Assembly (NCBI RefSeq): GCF_016680995.1
Contig: NZ_JAEQMG010000140.1
Location: 4,144 to 68,143 of the forward strand
Source: Ruminococcus difficilis
GTDB taxonomy: Bacteria; Bacillota_A; Clostridia; Oscillospirales; Acutalibacteraceae
DNA: 64,000 nucleotides
Direction: 5' to 3'
The notes below the pieces were generated by a model. It did no database searches. It saw nothing but the letters and a program-made list of their open reading frames with translations, and was not told the DNA's origin. A program made the position numbers and the translations under genes. Each line of letters opens with the position of its first letter. The stretch's first letter is position 1. This document shows positions 43,054 through 51,191 of this stretch, piece after piece.

Positions 43054-44418
43054 TTACAAATAGTATTCTTTTAACAAGCGTCCAAGCTCTTTATACACCG
43101 AAAAATCCATGTACGGGAAATGCACAAAGCTAACATCATCGTGAATACCGTCGGTAGACGAAAACCAAGCGTCGCCTTGTTTATATACACGCTCAGGAAA
43201 CGTCTTTAGCTTTTCGCTGTTCCACATTAATCTTCCCTCAGAAAGCGTAGGTCTGAACAAAATTTTAGTTGACATGGCATTTTTCAGCATAGTCGGCAAA
43301 CCGCCCTCGTCCACGCTTGCTTCTGCTATTGAAATAATCACGTAACAGCCAGCCGAAGCACCCATAGTAACAATACGCTTAATCAAAGCGTCAAACGTCG
43401 CAAGGCAGTAATCGCTGTTTTTCTCGGCTTTTTTCGGAAACAGCGAACGGCAAGCAACATATTCATCAATGAATAAAAAGCAGGGGTGAAAATCGTAGTC
43501 AAACCAGTGCATAGCGTCGCCTTGTTGCTTTGATAATTCGTTCAATCGCTGTTGCCGTTCTGTCATTATCGTTTCAAACACCCTCATAGCTTCCAGTATT
43601 TTTCTCGCTTCTCCGTCTTTATCGACGGTTACTACATGAGGTAATACAGATAATTCTGCTTGTTTCGGATCAATGATAGTGATGTTAGAGCCGTATTCGT
43701 CGCGCCCCCATAAAAGAGCTTGCAAGAGGATCGATATTATCCCTGTTGTTTTGCCGCTCCTTGTCTTGCCTGCGACTAACATTGATCCGCTGGCAGTAAG
43801 ATCAATGTGGTTATTTTTGTCTATTATAATCTTGATCGGGCGGTCTGTTTTCATTTGGTTTACATTCGTGAAATGAAGAGAATTGTCAATCATAACGTCC
43901 TCGATAATAAACTGAACATAATTAAAAGCTAAGTCAGCATTGGAAATTGTAACAGCGTAACGCTCGAACTTGCGGTTAAGAATAGAGCTTATATTCGGCG
44001 CGACGTTTTGTATATCCTCAACTGTGACAGTGGTTGCATATATGGTTAAAATAAAGCGTCCGTTGTCGGCTGATGTACAAGTGATTTTAGGTAATATTTG
44101 ACCGTCTTTCAGATGTAAAGGATTGCCATATGGATATGAGAACAAGCCTTTCATAACTTTATATTTTATCTTATTTGCTTGTGATTGCTTCACAACCATA
44201 ACAACCGACAAAACGATTAATATGGTGTTTATAGCAACCGAAACTATAATTATAGGGTATATCTTTTCTGACGGTGTTATACCGAAAATATTTGATAAAC
44301 AAAAATATATCAATATAACTATTACGATTGCTAACAGAACAATCACGCTTGATAAGAGCATTTTCCTGCAAGGCGCAGTATAGCGAAACAACCACGCCTT
44401 GCTATCATACCGTCTCAT
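43054..44418 (-). CDS. FtsK/SpoIIIE-like DNA translocase (TraB/Orf21-type)
   Basis: This is a 454-residue membrane-bound ATPase. Two helices near the N-terminus (VIVLLAIVIVILIYFCLSN and IIVSVAINTILIVLSVVMVV) are followed by a small domain and an FtsK-type motor. Walker A is VAGKTRSGKTTGIIS (near residue 218), Walker B is CFLFIDEYVA, and a C-terminal sensor region follows. Homologues in Tn916/ICEBs1-like elements and actinobacterial plasmids couple or pump DNA during transfer. It overlaps the next upstream gene by one base. Confidence 0.87.
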   Translation of the reverse strand: MRRYDSKAWLFRYTAPCRKMLLSSVIVLLAIVIVILIYFCLSNIFGITPSEKIYPIIIVSVAINTILIVLSVVMVVKQSQANKIKYKVMKGLFSYPYGNPLHLKDGQILPKITCTSADNGRFILTIYATTVTVEDIQNVAPNISSILNRKFERYAVTISNADLAFNYVQFIIEDVMIDNSLHFTNVNQMKTDRPIKIIIDKNNHIDLTASGSMLVAGKTRSGKTTGIISILLQALLWGRDEYGSNITIIDPKQAELSVLPHVVTVDKDGEARKILEAMRVFETIMTERQQRLNELSKQQGDAMHWFDYDFHPCFLFIDEYVACRSLFPKKAEKNSDYCLATFDALIKRIVTMGASAGCYVIISIAEASVDEGGLPTMLKNAMSTKILFRPTLSEGRLMWNSEKLKTFPERVYKQGDAWFSSTDGIHDDVSFVHFPYMDFSVYKELGRLLKEYYL

Positions 44419-44768
44419 TACTGCTTGGGCGGCTGAACGATTCTGATATCCTCGGCTTTAATGCTGAGCTGATTACGGAATTCACCGTAGATTGTTCCTA
44501 CAGCATTAACAGGGATCACAACCGCATTTTCGGGAACTGAAATAATTTTGCTCACCTTGATATTAAGCTTCTCAAAGCGGTTCGAGCCAGTCTCACCGTC
44601 CTTGTGCCTATATTCTGTGTTATCTGCAAAAATTACGGTAGATACTCTTGTACCGAGCACCTTTCCTGTGTCGTTATCTTTGAGCGGAGCGCAGCCTGTC
44701 ACAACAAGTTTTTTTCCGTTCAAAAATTTGTCGAGGTCAAATACGCTGAATTGATTAAGGTATTTCAT
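44418..44768 (-). CDS. Small mobile-element protein, 116 residues, unknown function
   Basis: I do not recognise it with certainty. The pattern LNGKKLVVTGCAPLKDNDTG, TVIFADNTEYRHKD and NRFEKLNIKV is beta-rich. It lies directly upstream of the FtsK-like gene, where Tn916-like elements carry DUF961-type small proteins. The stop touches the ftsK-like start (one-base overlap), so the two are co-translated. No signal peptide or cysteine cluster is visible. Confidence 0.7.
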   Translation of the reverse strand: MKYLNQFSVFDLDKFLNGKKLVVTGCAPLKDNDTGKVLGTRVSTVIFADNTEYRHKDGETGSNRFEKLNIKVSKIISVPENAVVIPVNAVGTIYGEFRNQLSIKAEDIRIVQPPKQ

Positions 44769-44769
44769 A

Positions 44770-44994
44770 TTATTTATCGTCCTTTCTTTTGCGATATTGT
44801 TTTTTGTCGAGATAAAAGAGTTGTAGCCCGTTCTCGGCGGTAATTATGAGCCTGTTAAGAAAACTGTCAAGTGTGTATTGATATGGTGTAGTTACCGCAT
44901 TATCGTCTACAATCTGCAACTTTCCGTTTTGGACGTTGTTGATCATACCAATAATAGATTTTAATGCGCTTACAAGGAAATAGCTCTTTGTCAT
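44770..44994 (-). CDS. Small mobile-element protein, 74 residues, unknown function
   Basis: It starts MTKSYFLVSALKSIIGMINN and ends in a basic tail KKQYRKRKDDK. There is no known domain. It sits one base before the 116-residue gene and overlaps the 73-residue gene by four bases (ATGA), so it belongs to the same operon as the FtsK-like gene. Confidence 0.65.
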   Translation of the reverse strand: MTKSYFLVSALKSIIGMINNVQNGKLQIVDDNAVTTPYQYTLDSFLNRLIITAENGLQLFYLDKKQYRKRKDDK

Positions 44995-45212
44995 ATGCTT
45001 TTCTCCTGTTCTGCATAGCGCTCACTTTTTGGTATGAACATTGTTTTTGCTGTTTCTTGAAGCTTGCCAAACATTGTCTCTATGCTGCCCTCGTCAAGAA
45101 AATAATCTTTGTCAGTGTTAAGCGTGATGTTCAGGGTGTATTTGTTTTTGTGTGTGGAATTTTTAGGATAGTTTTTTGTTTTTGAAAAATTTGTTGTGAT
45201 AATAGGTTGCAT
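44991..45212 (-). CDS. Small mobile-element protein, 73 residues, unknown function
   Basis: This is the first gene of the minus-strand transfer/replication operon, behind an AAGAGG ribosome site. The product is hydrophilic with an Asn/Thr/Lys-rich N-terminus and a central beta-like stretch KYTLNITLNTDKDYFLDEGS. I know of no family for it. Confidence 0.65.
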   Translation of the reverse strand: MQPIITTNFSKTKNYPKNSTHKNKYTLNITLNTDKDYFLDEGSIETMFGKLQETAKTMFIPKSERYAEQEKSI

Positions 45213-45240
45213 AATTAACCTCTTTTCTTATTTATTTCAA

Positions 45241-45288
45241 TTTAATGCGCATTAAAATTGATAACAAAATTCAGATTGTTTTTGACAA
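45241..45288 (-). promoter_or_regulatory. Promoter with palindromic operator for the element's main operon
   Basis: On the minus strand TTGTCA (45283-45288) and TTATCA (45259-45264) with 18-base spacing give a fair promoter. A perfect 16-base palindrome TTTAATGCGCATTAAA (45241-45256) covers the expected transcription start, a typical repressor site. The rest of the gap to 45448 shows no gene. Confidence 0.6.
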
Positions 45289-45448
45289 CCTCAACTTTGT
45301 GATTACATTGTATCATGATAATTCATAATCTTCGACGGTGTAATATTACCGATTGTGACTATTACAAACCAAATAAGCGACCAACGGCTTTATTAAGCCA
45401 TTTTAAAAGTCACATTACAGAACAAAAAGTTTTTGCGTATTAAAACTT

Positions 45449-46126
45449 TCAAATTTTCCAGCGTTTTATAGCTGATTGAATGCATTTGATTATTTCCTTA
45501 TCGTCGGAATTGAAAATATCAATTATCGCATTCCGCACGTCATTGTATATATCGGATTTCGCCTGATCGAAGATCGGCATATCGCAATACTTGTTACTAA
45601 CAACCCAAAGAATCAATTCATCAAGTGTTTTGATAAGCTCACCCCTGCTGTAAATATTCTTATGTGAATTACACAGCATTCTGCGCAGTCGTCTTTTTGT
45701 ACTGCTCATGCTTGGTGTTTCTTCTCCGGACTTTTTACGGATCCGAGCACCCAAGCAATTAAAAACTATCAATGCAAAATCCCCGATTGTATAAAAGGAT
45801 TGATTTAGCTTTATTGGATCACTAAAGCAATTTATAACTTCAAACTGCATTGCGTTTCCTGTTAAATCTTCAAGCAAAGCTAAAAACTTTTTATTATGTA
45901 AAACTTTTTCAAAATCTTCTTTTGAAAATAATTGCTTGCGTTCATTTTCATTAAGAACGATTGCAGTTTTCAGCAAGATGTTCTCTATTTTGTTTCGGAC
46001 TTTAATAAACTGCTGAGTACGCTCACCGTTTTGCGTTATTGCTTCAAACGAAACAGCGTTAAGCAAAACAACAGTAAAATCAGTGATAGTATAAGAATTT
46101 TGTGTAAGTATGATTTTCTGTATCAT
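45449..46126 (-). CDS. Unknown protein with an internal duplication (225 residues)
   Basis: I do not recognise a family. The two halves look related: QNSYTITDFTVVLLNAVSFE in the first half and NQSFYTIGDFALIVFNCLGA in the second, each followed by a charged helical region. This suggests a repeat of a ~110-residue unit. No membrane helix is obvious. It is a single gene between short gaps, in the AT-rich codon style of the element. Confidence 0.6.
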   Translation of the reverse strand: MIQKIILTQNSYTITDFTVVLLNAVSFEAITQNGERTQQFIKVRNKIENILLKTAIVLNENERKQLFSKEDFEKVLHNKKFLALLEDLTGNAMQFEVINCFSDPIKLNQSFYTIGDFALIVFNCLGARIRKKSGEETPSMSSTKRRLRRMLCNSHKNIYSRGELIKTLDELILWVVSNKYCDMPIFDQAKSDIYNDVRNAIIDIFNSDDKEIIKCIQSAIKRWKI

Positions 46127-46217
46127 TCGTTAAAACCTCTGATCTAAAACTCAAATTTATCAGTATTCGTTATAAGTATTGTTATGCCCGTATAGCCGAT
46201 AGCGCAGCTTGAAGTGT

Positions 46218-46724
46218 TTAGCGGTTGAAAATCGCGGCTTTTTCATCAAGCGCATTTTTTAATTTGGTGTAAATTTCGCCGATCTCTGAATGAGATACAC
46301 ATTTGCGTGTGATTATAACCAAAGGGAAAGAAACTCCGGCTAAATCAGGACGTACAAAATTATGTACAGCCACAATTCCGAAAGGTAAAAAATATATGGG
46401 CGATTCAGACATGATTTCAAATAGTTTATCATAAGCAAAATCACCAAATTCCTTAGGTTTATGAATTAAGTCTGTTTTATCATTCACCTCAAATAAGTAT
46501 GTAAACGTTCCCAAGTAAACATCTAAGTGCTGGTAAATTGTTTTGAGTTGGCTGTATGTCTGGTTTGATTGCCAATCATTAAGAATACTTTTTACCGCAC
46601 AATCAATTTGTAAATTTAGTTCACGCAAGTTGTTTTCATCAAGATCAAAATCGGGTGTGTAAAACGGCAATGCGTTTTTAAGGTTTACATTTTTAAGAGG
46701 TTTTTTATTATAATTGCAATTCAT
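46218..46724 (-). CDS. Unknown mobile-element protein (168 residues)
   Basis: This is an Asn/Lys-rich soluble protein starting MNCNYNKKPLKNVNLKNALP, with a more hydrophobic part SPIYFLPFGIVAVHNFVRPD and VSFPLVIITRKCVSHSEIGE. I cannot assign a domain. It has an AAAGGATGATT leader with a ribosome site and stands divergent from the 47104 gene. Confidence 0.6.
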   Translation of the reverse strand: MNCNYNKKPLKNVNLKNALPFYTPDFDLDENNLRELNLQIDCAVKSILNDWQSNQTYSQLKTIYQHLDVYLGTFTYLFEVNDKTDLIHKPKEFGDFAYDKLFEIMSESPIYFLPFGIVAVHNFVRPDLAGVSFPLVIITRKCVSHSEIGEIYTKLKNALDEKAAIFNR

Positions 46725-47022
46725 TAGGAATCATCCTTTCGAAAAAATTTTTTATCTTTAATTTTTATCTTTAATTTGCTGTCATTTTTTTATACAATCA
46801 AATTAACCACTCCCTAAGCTTTAATCACGAACTATGCATATTTTCCTGACAGGCAATCCATGGGTTCGACGCTGTGTCGTCAACTTTGTGTTGCGCTCGC
46901 TCTAAACAGAGGTCTTGGCGGTATATCCTTTGCGTAGCCGCTATTCAATTGTCTTTGCAGCGTTTCGTTTGCTGTGGTTTTATTATGACACAAACCAAAG
47001 AGACACTCAAAAAGACAAATTA
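46725..47022. other. Divergent AT-rich control region of the element
   Basis: I see no gene in these 300 bases. Two direct copies of TTTATCTTTAATT (about 46750-46776) lie close to the minus-strand gene start. A more GC-rich stretch (46850-46970) lies in the middle without clear structure. Confidence 0.5.
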
Positions 47023-47090
47023 TTGACAAACCACAATTAAAATGCTAAAATAAAAAGGACAATTTCAAAAACTGTCCTTTTTGTGGTTTG
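47023..47090 (+). promoter_or_regulatory. Promoter with inverted repeats and a leader hairpin
   Basis: TTGACA (47023-47028) and TAAAAT (47046-47051) have 17-base spacing. Immediately after, AAAAAGGACA and TGTCCTTTTT (47052-47082) form a 10-bp hairpin ending in T5, a terminator-like leader. The outer pair CAAACCACAA (47027-47036) and TTGTGGTTTG (47081-47090) encloses the whole unit, so both a repressor and attenuation are possible. The gene start follows at 47104. Confidence 0.6.
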
Positions 47091-47103
47091 GAGAGTGGTT
47101 TTT

Positions 47104-47817
47104 ATGCCTAAAATGGCGAATAAAAAAAGAGAGGGTTTATATTCGATTCCCGATATTTTACACGAAATAAAAAGATTTTATAAAATAACGACAAGTATAG
47201 ATGATGACGCATTAAAAAAATACATACGTCGCTATATAAATAATAATCTTCCGTCAGATAAAACCATAAGCTATGTTCCAAAAAAATTCCTTGATAAATT
47301 TTTTACTGATGAAAAAGTAAAAAAGCATTTGGTTAAAGTAAGCGAACGGAATATTGAATACACAAACTCTGAATTATTAGAATTTGAAGAAGAAGCCTAT
47401 ATCTCGCAAGCGATTGACGATCATGATGAAAAGCTAATAAAAGCAAATATATCGCCGGAAGACGAAACGGTTATGTTTTATGATGAAGCCGACGAAGCTC
47501 ATAGATATCTTACCGTTGATGAATTACTCGCTGTCAACCGCAAAGGTCTGACGCGAATAAATGAATTGACCCCCACCGAATACGATATGCTTGAAGATTA
47601 TCGCAACGATATTGTTTATGAACAAGAAACAAACGCGAGAATAGCAAGTATTCTAAAGGATAAGAAACTTGAAATTATGATAACAGCATTGTTTGAGGAT
47701 AAATTTATCTTACTTGAAGAACAGCTAAAAGAAGATATATCTAATCATATAAGAACACACGATTTAATGAGCGAACATCAATTAAAAGATATACACAACT
47801 ATTTTGCAAAAAAATAA
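47104..47817 (+). CDS. Unknown element protein, possible regulator (237 residues)
   Basis: I do not recognise a family. It is a highly charged, helical protein. The N-terminal part MPKMANKKREGLYSIPDILH, then EIKRFYKITTS, may hold a DNA-binding fold; a Glu/Asp-rich middle and a coiled-coil-like C-terminus (LEIMITALFEDKFILLEEQL) follow. The start at 47104 is behind GGAGAG; GTG at 47083 lies in the leader hairpin. It is the only plus-strand gene in the centre of the element, with an elaborate promoter and its own terminator. Confidence 0.65.
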   Translation: MPKMANKKREGLYSIPDILHEIKRFYKITTSIDDDALKKYIRRYINNNLPSDKTISYVPKKFLDKFFTDEKVKKHLVKVSERNIEYTNSELLEFEEEAYISQAIDDHDEKLIKANISPEDETVMFYDEADEAHRYLTVDELLAVNRKGLTRINELTPTEYDMLEDYRNDIVYEQETNARIASILKDKKLEIMITALFEDKFILLEEQLKEDISNHIRTHDLMSEHQLKDIHNYFAKK

Positions 47818-47868
47818 AGCGCAAGGGCATTGTCGTTTATTGCTTCAAATGCCCTTGCGCTATTCGTT
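47818..47868 (+). terminator. Terminator after the 47104 gene
   Basis: AGCGCAAGGGCATT (47818-47831) pairs with AATGCCCTTGCGCT (47848-47861), followed by ATTCGTTTTTC. Confidence 0.85.
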
Positions 47869-47969
47869 TTTCAGTAAAATCTGCGGTTTCTCCCATAAAG
47901 TCAACATTTTTGTGGTGTTTGCGTTCTAAAAAAATGGGAGAGTGCGTGAGCACTCTCCGTTGATTTTGT

Positions 47970-49202
47970 TTACTGTACTGCATAGTAGCCCTCAGGCTTG
48001 ATAAGCTTTTTGTCGATAGGCTCTGCGTCGTAGTCAGTTATTTCTTTTGTGTGTGTTACAGCGTCATGATGCACCATTTCATAGTGGTAACAGCCTTCCA
48101 ACGGCTGGTCTGTAAACTCGCCTGTCGGGATTTTGTCTGTCCACTGTTTCTCGATGCGTCCTGTGTAAGCTATCAGTTCTTGCCCGCTCAGACCATTGTC
48201 GTAGCCTTCCTGTGCTCGACGTTCGATGAACCATCCGAACTCGCTCGGCGTCCACGCTACACCATCTGCGTGATAGAGCACTTCGCCTGTGGCAGTTGCG
48301 ATATACGCTTCACCGCTTGTGTATACAGGCACTCTTGCGGGAACTTTGATTTCTTCGTACTCACCCGTAGGGATGTTCGTTGTGTAGGTGTAACGGTACG
48401 AGCCGTTAGAGCCGTTGCCGTGATACAGAGGCAGGCTTTCATCGTACGGCATGTCTTTTTTGTAGAGGTTGCCGTTCTCGTCTTTGAAGGTTACCCATAC
48501 GCTGTATCCGGGTCCTACGGGTCTTTTTTGTCCGTATGCGTCTACGTAGTATCTTGCGAGATTTGGTGTCAGTGTCGGCAACTGGTTTGTGTTGGTGTGG
48601 GAGTTTAGGTGGTTAAGGATTTCTGTGCTTGTGAAGGCTTTGCCGTTGTTCCAACGCATAACCATATCGCAGTCATTGCAGATGCAGTCGTACCCACTCT
48701 TGTAGATTGGATGTTTGATTGTTATTGTTTCTTTATCAATAACAAGCTTTTGTTCATCATAGGCTTCTTCATCCACAACTTCGACTTCCTTGTTCGGATA
48801 TACGTTACGGTATTCTGCGTCACGCCATTCGAATGCGATTTTACCGAGGTTGGTATCTTTTACGTCGAGTCCCGCGAGGTATTTCTGTATAAGCGTTGCG
48901 TCTTGAATGTCGGCGTGACCATCGTTATTAACATCGCAAGCGTATTCGATAATGGCTTCTGTGGTCATTAAGCTGCCATCTTTGGTGTAACGTCCGCCGT
49001 AAACTGGGGCTTCTTCAATGTTGTACTCCGCAAGATACCTCTGCAATCGCGTTACGTCGTAAATCGTAACATACGAGTCAAAATTTGCGTCGCCGAACAA
49101 ATAGCTGTCAGGCTTTGCAGTCTCTTCCGCCGACACGCTGAATACACATGGCGTGAGCAAGAGCGTTGCAGACAGTAAAGCGGAAATAATACGTTTCTTC
49201 AT
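47970..49202 (-). CDS. Secreted protein with N-terminal dockerin, mobile-element cargo (410 residues)
   Basis: A signal peptide (residues 1-25, ending SVSA) is followed at once by a dockerin pair: GDANFDSYVTIYDVTRLQRY and, after a 40-residue insert, DVNNDGHADIQDATLIQKYL. The rest has a Cys/His block DCICNDCDMVMRWN with HLNSH downstream, which resembles the C2H2-like surface modules of Gram-positive exported proteins. Repeated linkers follow (EVVDEEAYDEQ, YEEIKVPARVPVY, TGEFTDQPLEGCYHYEMVHH). I see no known catalytic domain. With the 49358 gene it forms a pair of related cargo genes. AGGAG precedes the start. Confidence 0.82.
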   Translation of the reverse strand: MKKRIISALLSATLLLTPCVFSVSAEETAKPDSYLFGDANFDSYVTIYDVTRLQRYLAEYNIEEAPVYGGRYTKDGSLMTTEAIIEYACDVNNDGHADIQDATLIQKYLAGLDVKDTNLGKIAFEWRDAEYRNVYPNKEVEVVDEEAYDEQKLVIDKETITIKHPIYKSGYDCICNDCDMVMRWNNGKAFTSTEILNHLNSHTNTNQLPTLTPNLARYYVDAYGQKRPVGPGYSVWVTFKDENGNLYKKDMPYDESLPLYHGNGSNGSYRYTYTTNIPTGEYEEIKVPARVPVYTSGEAYIATATGEVLYHADGVAWTPSEFGWFIERRAQEGYDNGLSGQELIAYTGRIEKQWTDKIPTGEFTDQPLEGCYHYEMVHHDAVTHTKEITDYDAEPIDKKLIKPEGYYAVQ

Positions 49203-49230
49203 AGTTGCGCTCCTTTGTTTAGGAATACTA

Positions 49231-49279
49231 CGGTCAGAACGGAACCATTTTGTTTAATTTTTGTGTTCCATTCTGACCG
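49231..49279 (-). repeat. Inverted repeat between the two dockerin genes
   Basis: CGGTCAGAACGGAAC (49231-49245) and GTTCCATTCTGACCG (49265-49279) pair over 15 bases with one mismatch. No T run follows, so it may be an operator or a processing site as well as a terminator. Confidence 0.55.
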
Positions 49280-49357
49280 CGAATGTTTTAGTTGATTAAG
49301 CGATAAATACAGTGATAATTATGCAATAAATTATGCTGTAAAATTTTCGCTTATTTT

Positions 49358-50215
49358 TTACGGATCAACCGACACCCATTGTTCTGTATAAGTGCCATTG
49401 ATGATTTCATCCAGTCCTGGATATGCGGTCTGTTCAGCCCACTGTCTTGTCACTACGCCGTCAGTTGTTTCGGTGTATGTGATTTTCCGTATTGCAGGAT
49501 AAGTGTATTCCTTTCCGCCGATATAGACTGGTTCCAGTTTAGCACCGATTTTTTCTTTTGCTTCGTGGCTGTTAGTTGACCTTCCGAAATCTTTATGCCA
49601 TATAGTACCGTCACAGGTTACGAGAACTTTGATGAGTTTTCCTGTTACGGGTGAGTACATCCATTCTGAGTGTTGATGTTTTGTTTGTGCCCACGAGGTT
49701 AAATCACCAAAGTAACCAGATGTTCCTTTTGGGTTTTCTTCGATGTATTTTCTGTACATGATTGTGAGGTCTTGATGACAACAGCAACAGAATGCGTGCT
49801 GTTCCCATTTTCCGCCTGCTTTGAATGTGTAGGCTGCGTCCACAATTGTTTCGACTTTTGTTACCTGTGTTATTGGGTTGTGTTTGGTTATCGGGCTTCC
49901 TGTTAAATCAGTCGGAATCTCCGCGAGATAGCGTTGAATGGTGGTAACATCATAGATAGTGATGTTATTGTCGTTGTTCACGTCAAGAGCTTTTATCGTC
50001 CTATAGTCCTCAATATCAAGCCCTAAATCATCAAACTCCGCAAGCTGCTTTTGCAATAAGGTTGCGTCCGAGATATTGATATAACAGTTGTTGTCAACGT
50101 CACCAATCAAACTGCTGTCCGTGTGCTGTATATGTGTTGCCGCCGATACGCTCACCGCACAGCCTAACGGTAAAACAAAAGCTAACAATCCGCAAATGAT
50201 GTGTGTGATTTTCAT
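49358..50215 (-). CDS. Secreted protein with N-terminal dockerin, mobile-element cargo (285 residues)
   Basis: A signal peptide (residues 1-25, ending SVSAA) is followed by a dockerin pair GDVDNNCYINISDATLLQKQ and DVNNDNNITIYDVTTIQRYL. A block with CCCCHQDL and, about 35 residues later, KHQHSEW follows; I read it as a relative of the Cys/His module in the 47970 product. The C-terminal half is beta-rich (LEPVYIGGKEYTYPAIRKIT) and ends TEQWVSVDP. No known enzyme domain is visible. Placing the dockerin right after the signal peptide is unusual compared with the chromosomal dockerin proteins, where it is C-terminal. Confidence 0.8.
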   Translation of the reverse strand: MKITHIICGLLAFVLPLGCAVSVSAATHIQHTDSSLIGDVDNNCYINISDATLLQKQLAEFDDLGLDIEDYRTIKALDVNNDNNITIYDVTTIQRYLAEIPTDLTGSPITKHNPITQVTKVETIVDAAYTFKAGGKWEQHAFCCCCHQDLTIMYRKYIEENPKGTSGYFGDLTSWAQTKHQHSEWMYSPVTGKLIKVLVTCDGTIWHKDFGRSTNSHEAKEKIGAKLEPVYIGGKEYTYPAIRKITYTETTDGVVTRQWAEQTAYPGLDEIINGTYTEQWVSVDP

Positions 50216-50304
50216 AAGCGTTCACTCTCCTTTTAGAGCTATAAGGGTCATTAAAAAATGCGCAGCCACAAACGAGCCACGCACGAAAAACACAGCTCAT
50301 TTGT

Positions 50305-50412
50305 CGCCAAACAAAATTTCAACACTTTCGAGATGTGAAGAATTAGAGCATGTATTTTTACCGAAATAAAAATACACACCTCGAAGTGTGAAAAAAATAA
50401 AATTTTGTTTGG
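50305..50412. repeat. Nested inverted repeats (108 bp) upstream of the dockerin cargo
   Basis: The outer arms are GCCAAACAAAATTT (50305-50318) and AAATTTTGTTTGGC (50399-50412). Inside are two related near-palindromes, CACTTTCGAGATGTG and CACACCTCGAAGTGTG. In the centre GTATTTTT (50351-50358) and AAAAATAC (50367-50374) pair. The whole can fold as one long cruciform. An origin (single-strand or transfer) or a multi-site operator are both possible. Confidence 0.55.
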
Positions 50413-50497
50413 CACTTTTAATTTTAGCACAATGATTATTATATTTCAAGTTGATTATGTAAATTATGTTAATTTTATTTATATTGATATAAGGTTG

Positions 50498-50527
50498 ACG
50501 CTGCGGTTTGTCCGCAGCGTTATTTTT
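50498..50527 (+). terminator. Terminator-like hairpin in the 50.4-50.85 kb gap
   Basis: The perfect 9-bp stem ACGCTGCGG/CCGCAGCGT with a 5-base loop is followed by TATTTTTATG. No gene lies just upstream, so it may end a leader or small RNA. In 50413-50858 I see no other feature except the AAAAGGAG site before 50859. Confidence 0.6.
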
Positions 50528-50858
50528 ATGCCCGATATTTTTCCCGTTGTATGCTCACTTATGTTTCTGTTCTCCGCTATTCAAAATCGCCGTCATTGGC
50601 TTTAGGCACATATTTTGCTCCGCGAATGTCGCTATATCAAGAATTGCCCTACGGCGTATCACGTTGTTTGCTTCTTGACATATCGCCATTCTCTCCGCTT
50701 TGTATGCACCGTAAAGCCCATACACGACGAATTATACGAATAGCAGATAACAGAAAGGAAAGGTGATAAAACAGCATACAACTCAATATCGGGTTTAAGT
50801 AAAGCCCACCAACTCAGAATTACCGAATAGAATTTTTCAAGAAAAGGAGCTAATCACA

Positions 50859-51191
50859 ATGAAAGTCATTATTGTCAAACCGTTCACTAACCCTTATGTA
50901 GCCAATATCAAGGGAGACCTTGAAAGTATGCAAGCCGTTGTCGGCGGCTATATTCAGGCGATTTATCCGTTTGATGATGAAGTTGCTTTAGTTTGCAATG
51001 AGGAAGGAAAGTTGTGCAACCTCACGCCGAACCGATACTTGCTCAACCGCAACAATGGAATACTTGATTTTATCTGCGGTGACTTTTTCCTCTGCTATGC
51101 GCCTTGCGACAGCGAAAATTTTGAAAGTATGCCCGACAACCTCATTGATAAATATATAGCTAAATTCAGCGCAAAGGGAGCGAGAATATGA
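50859..51191 (+). CDS. DUF3846 family protein
   Basis: This is a 110-residue protein with the DUF3846 core ESMQAVVGGYIQAIYPFDDE, then VALVCNEEGK, LTPNRYLLN and GILDFICGDFFLCYAP. The family is common on mobile elements and phages of Firmicutes; its function is unknown. It overlaps the J-domain gene by 4 bases and starts behind AAAAGGAG. Confidence 0.82.
   Translation: MKVIIVKPFTNPYVANIKGDLESMQAVVGGYIQAIYPFDDEVALVCNEEGKLCNLTPNRYLLNRNNGILDFICGDFFLCYAPCDSENFESMPDNLIDKYIAKFSAKGARI

Noticed and set aside
42818..43063. 81-codon plus-strand frame in the rep/ftsK gap
   Set aside because: It begins antisense inside rep and crosses two perfect hairpins; no ribosome site and no protein-like pattern.
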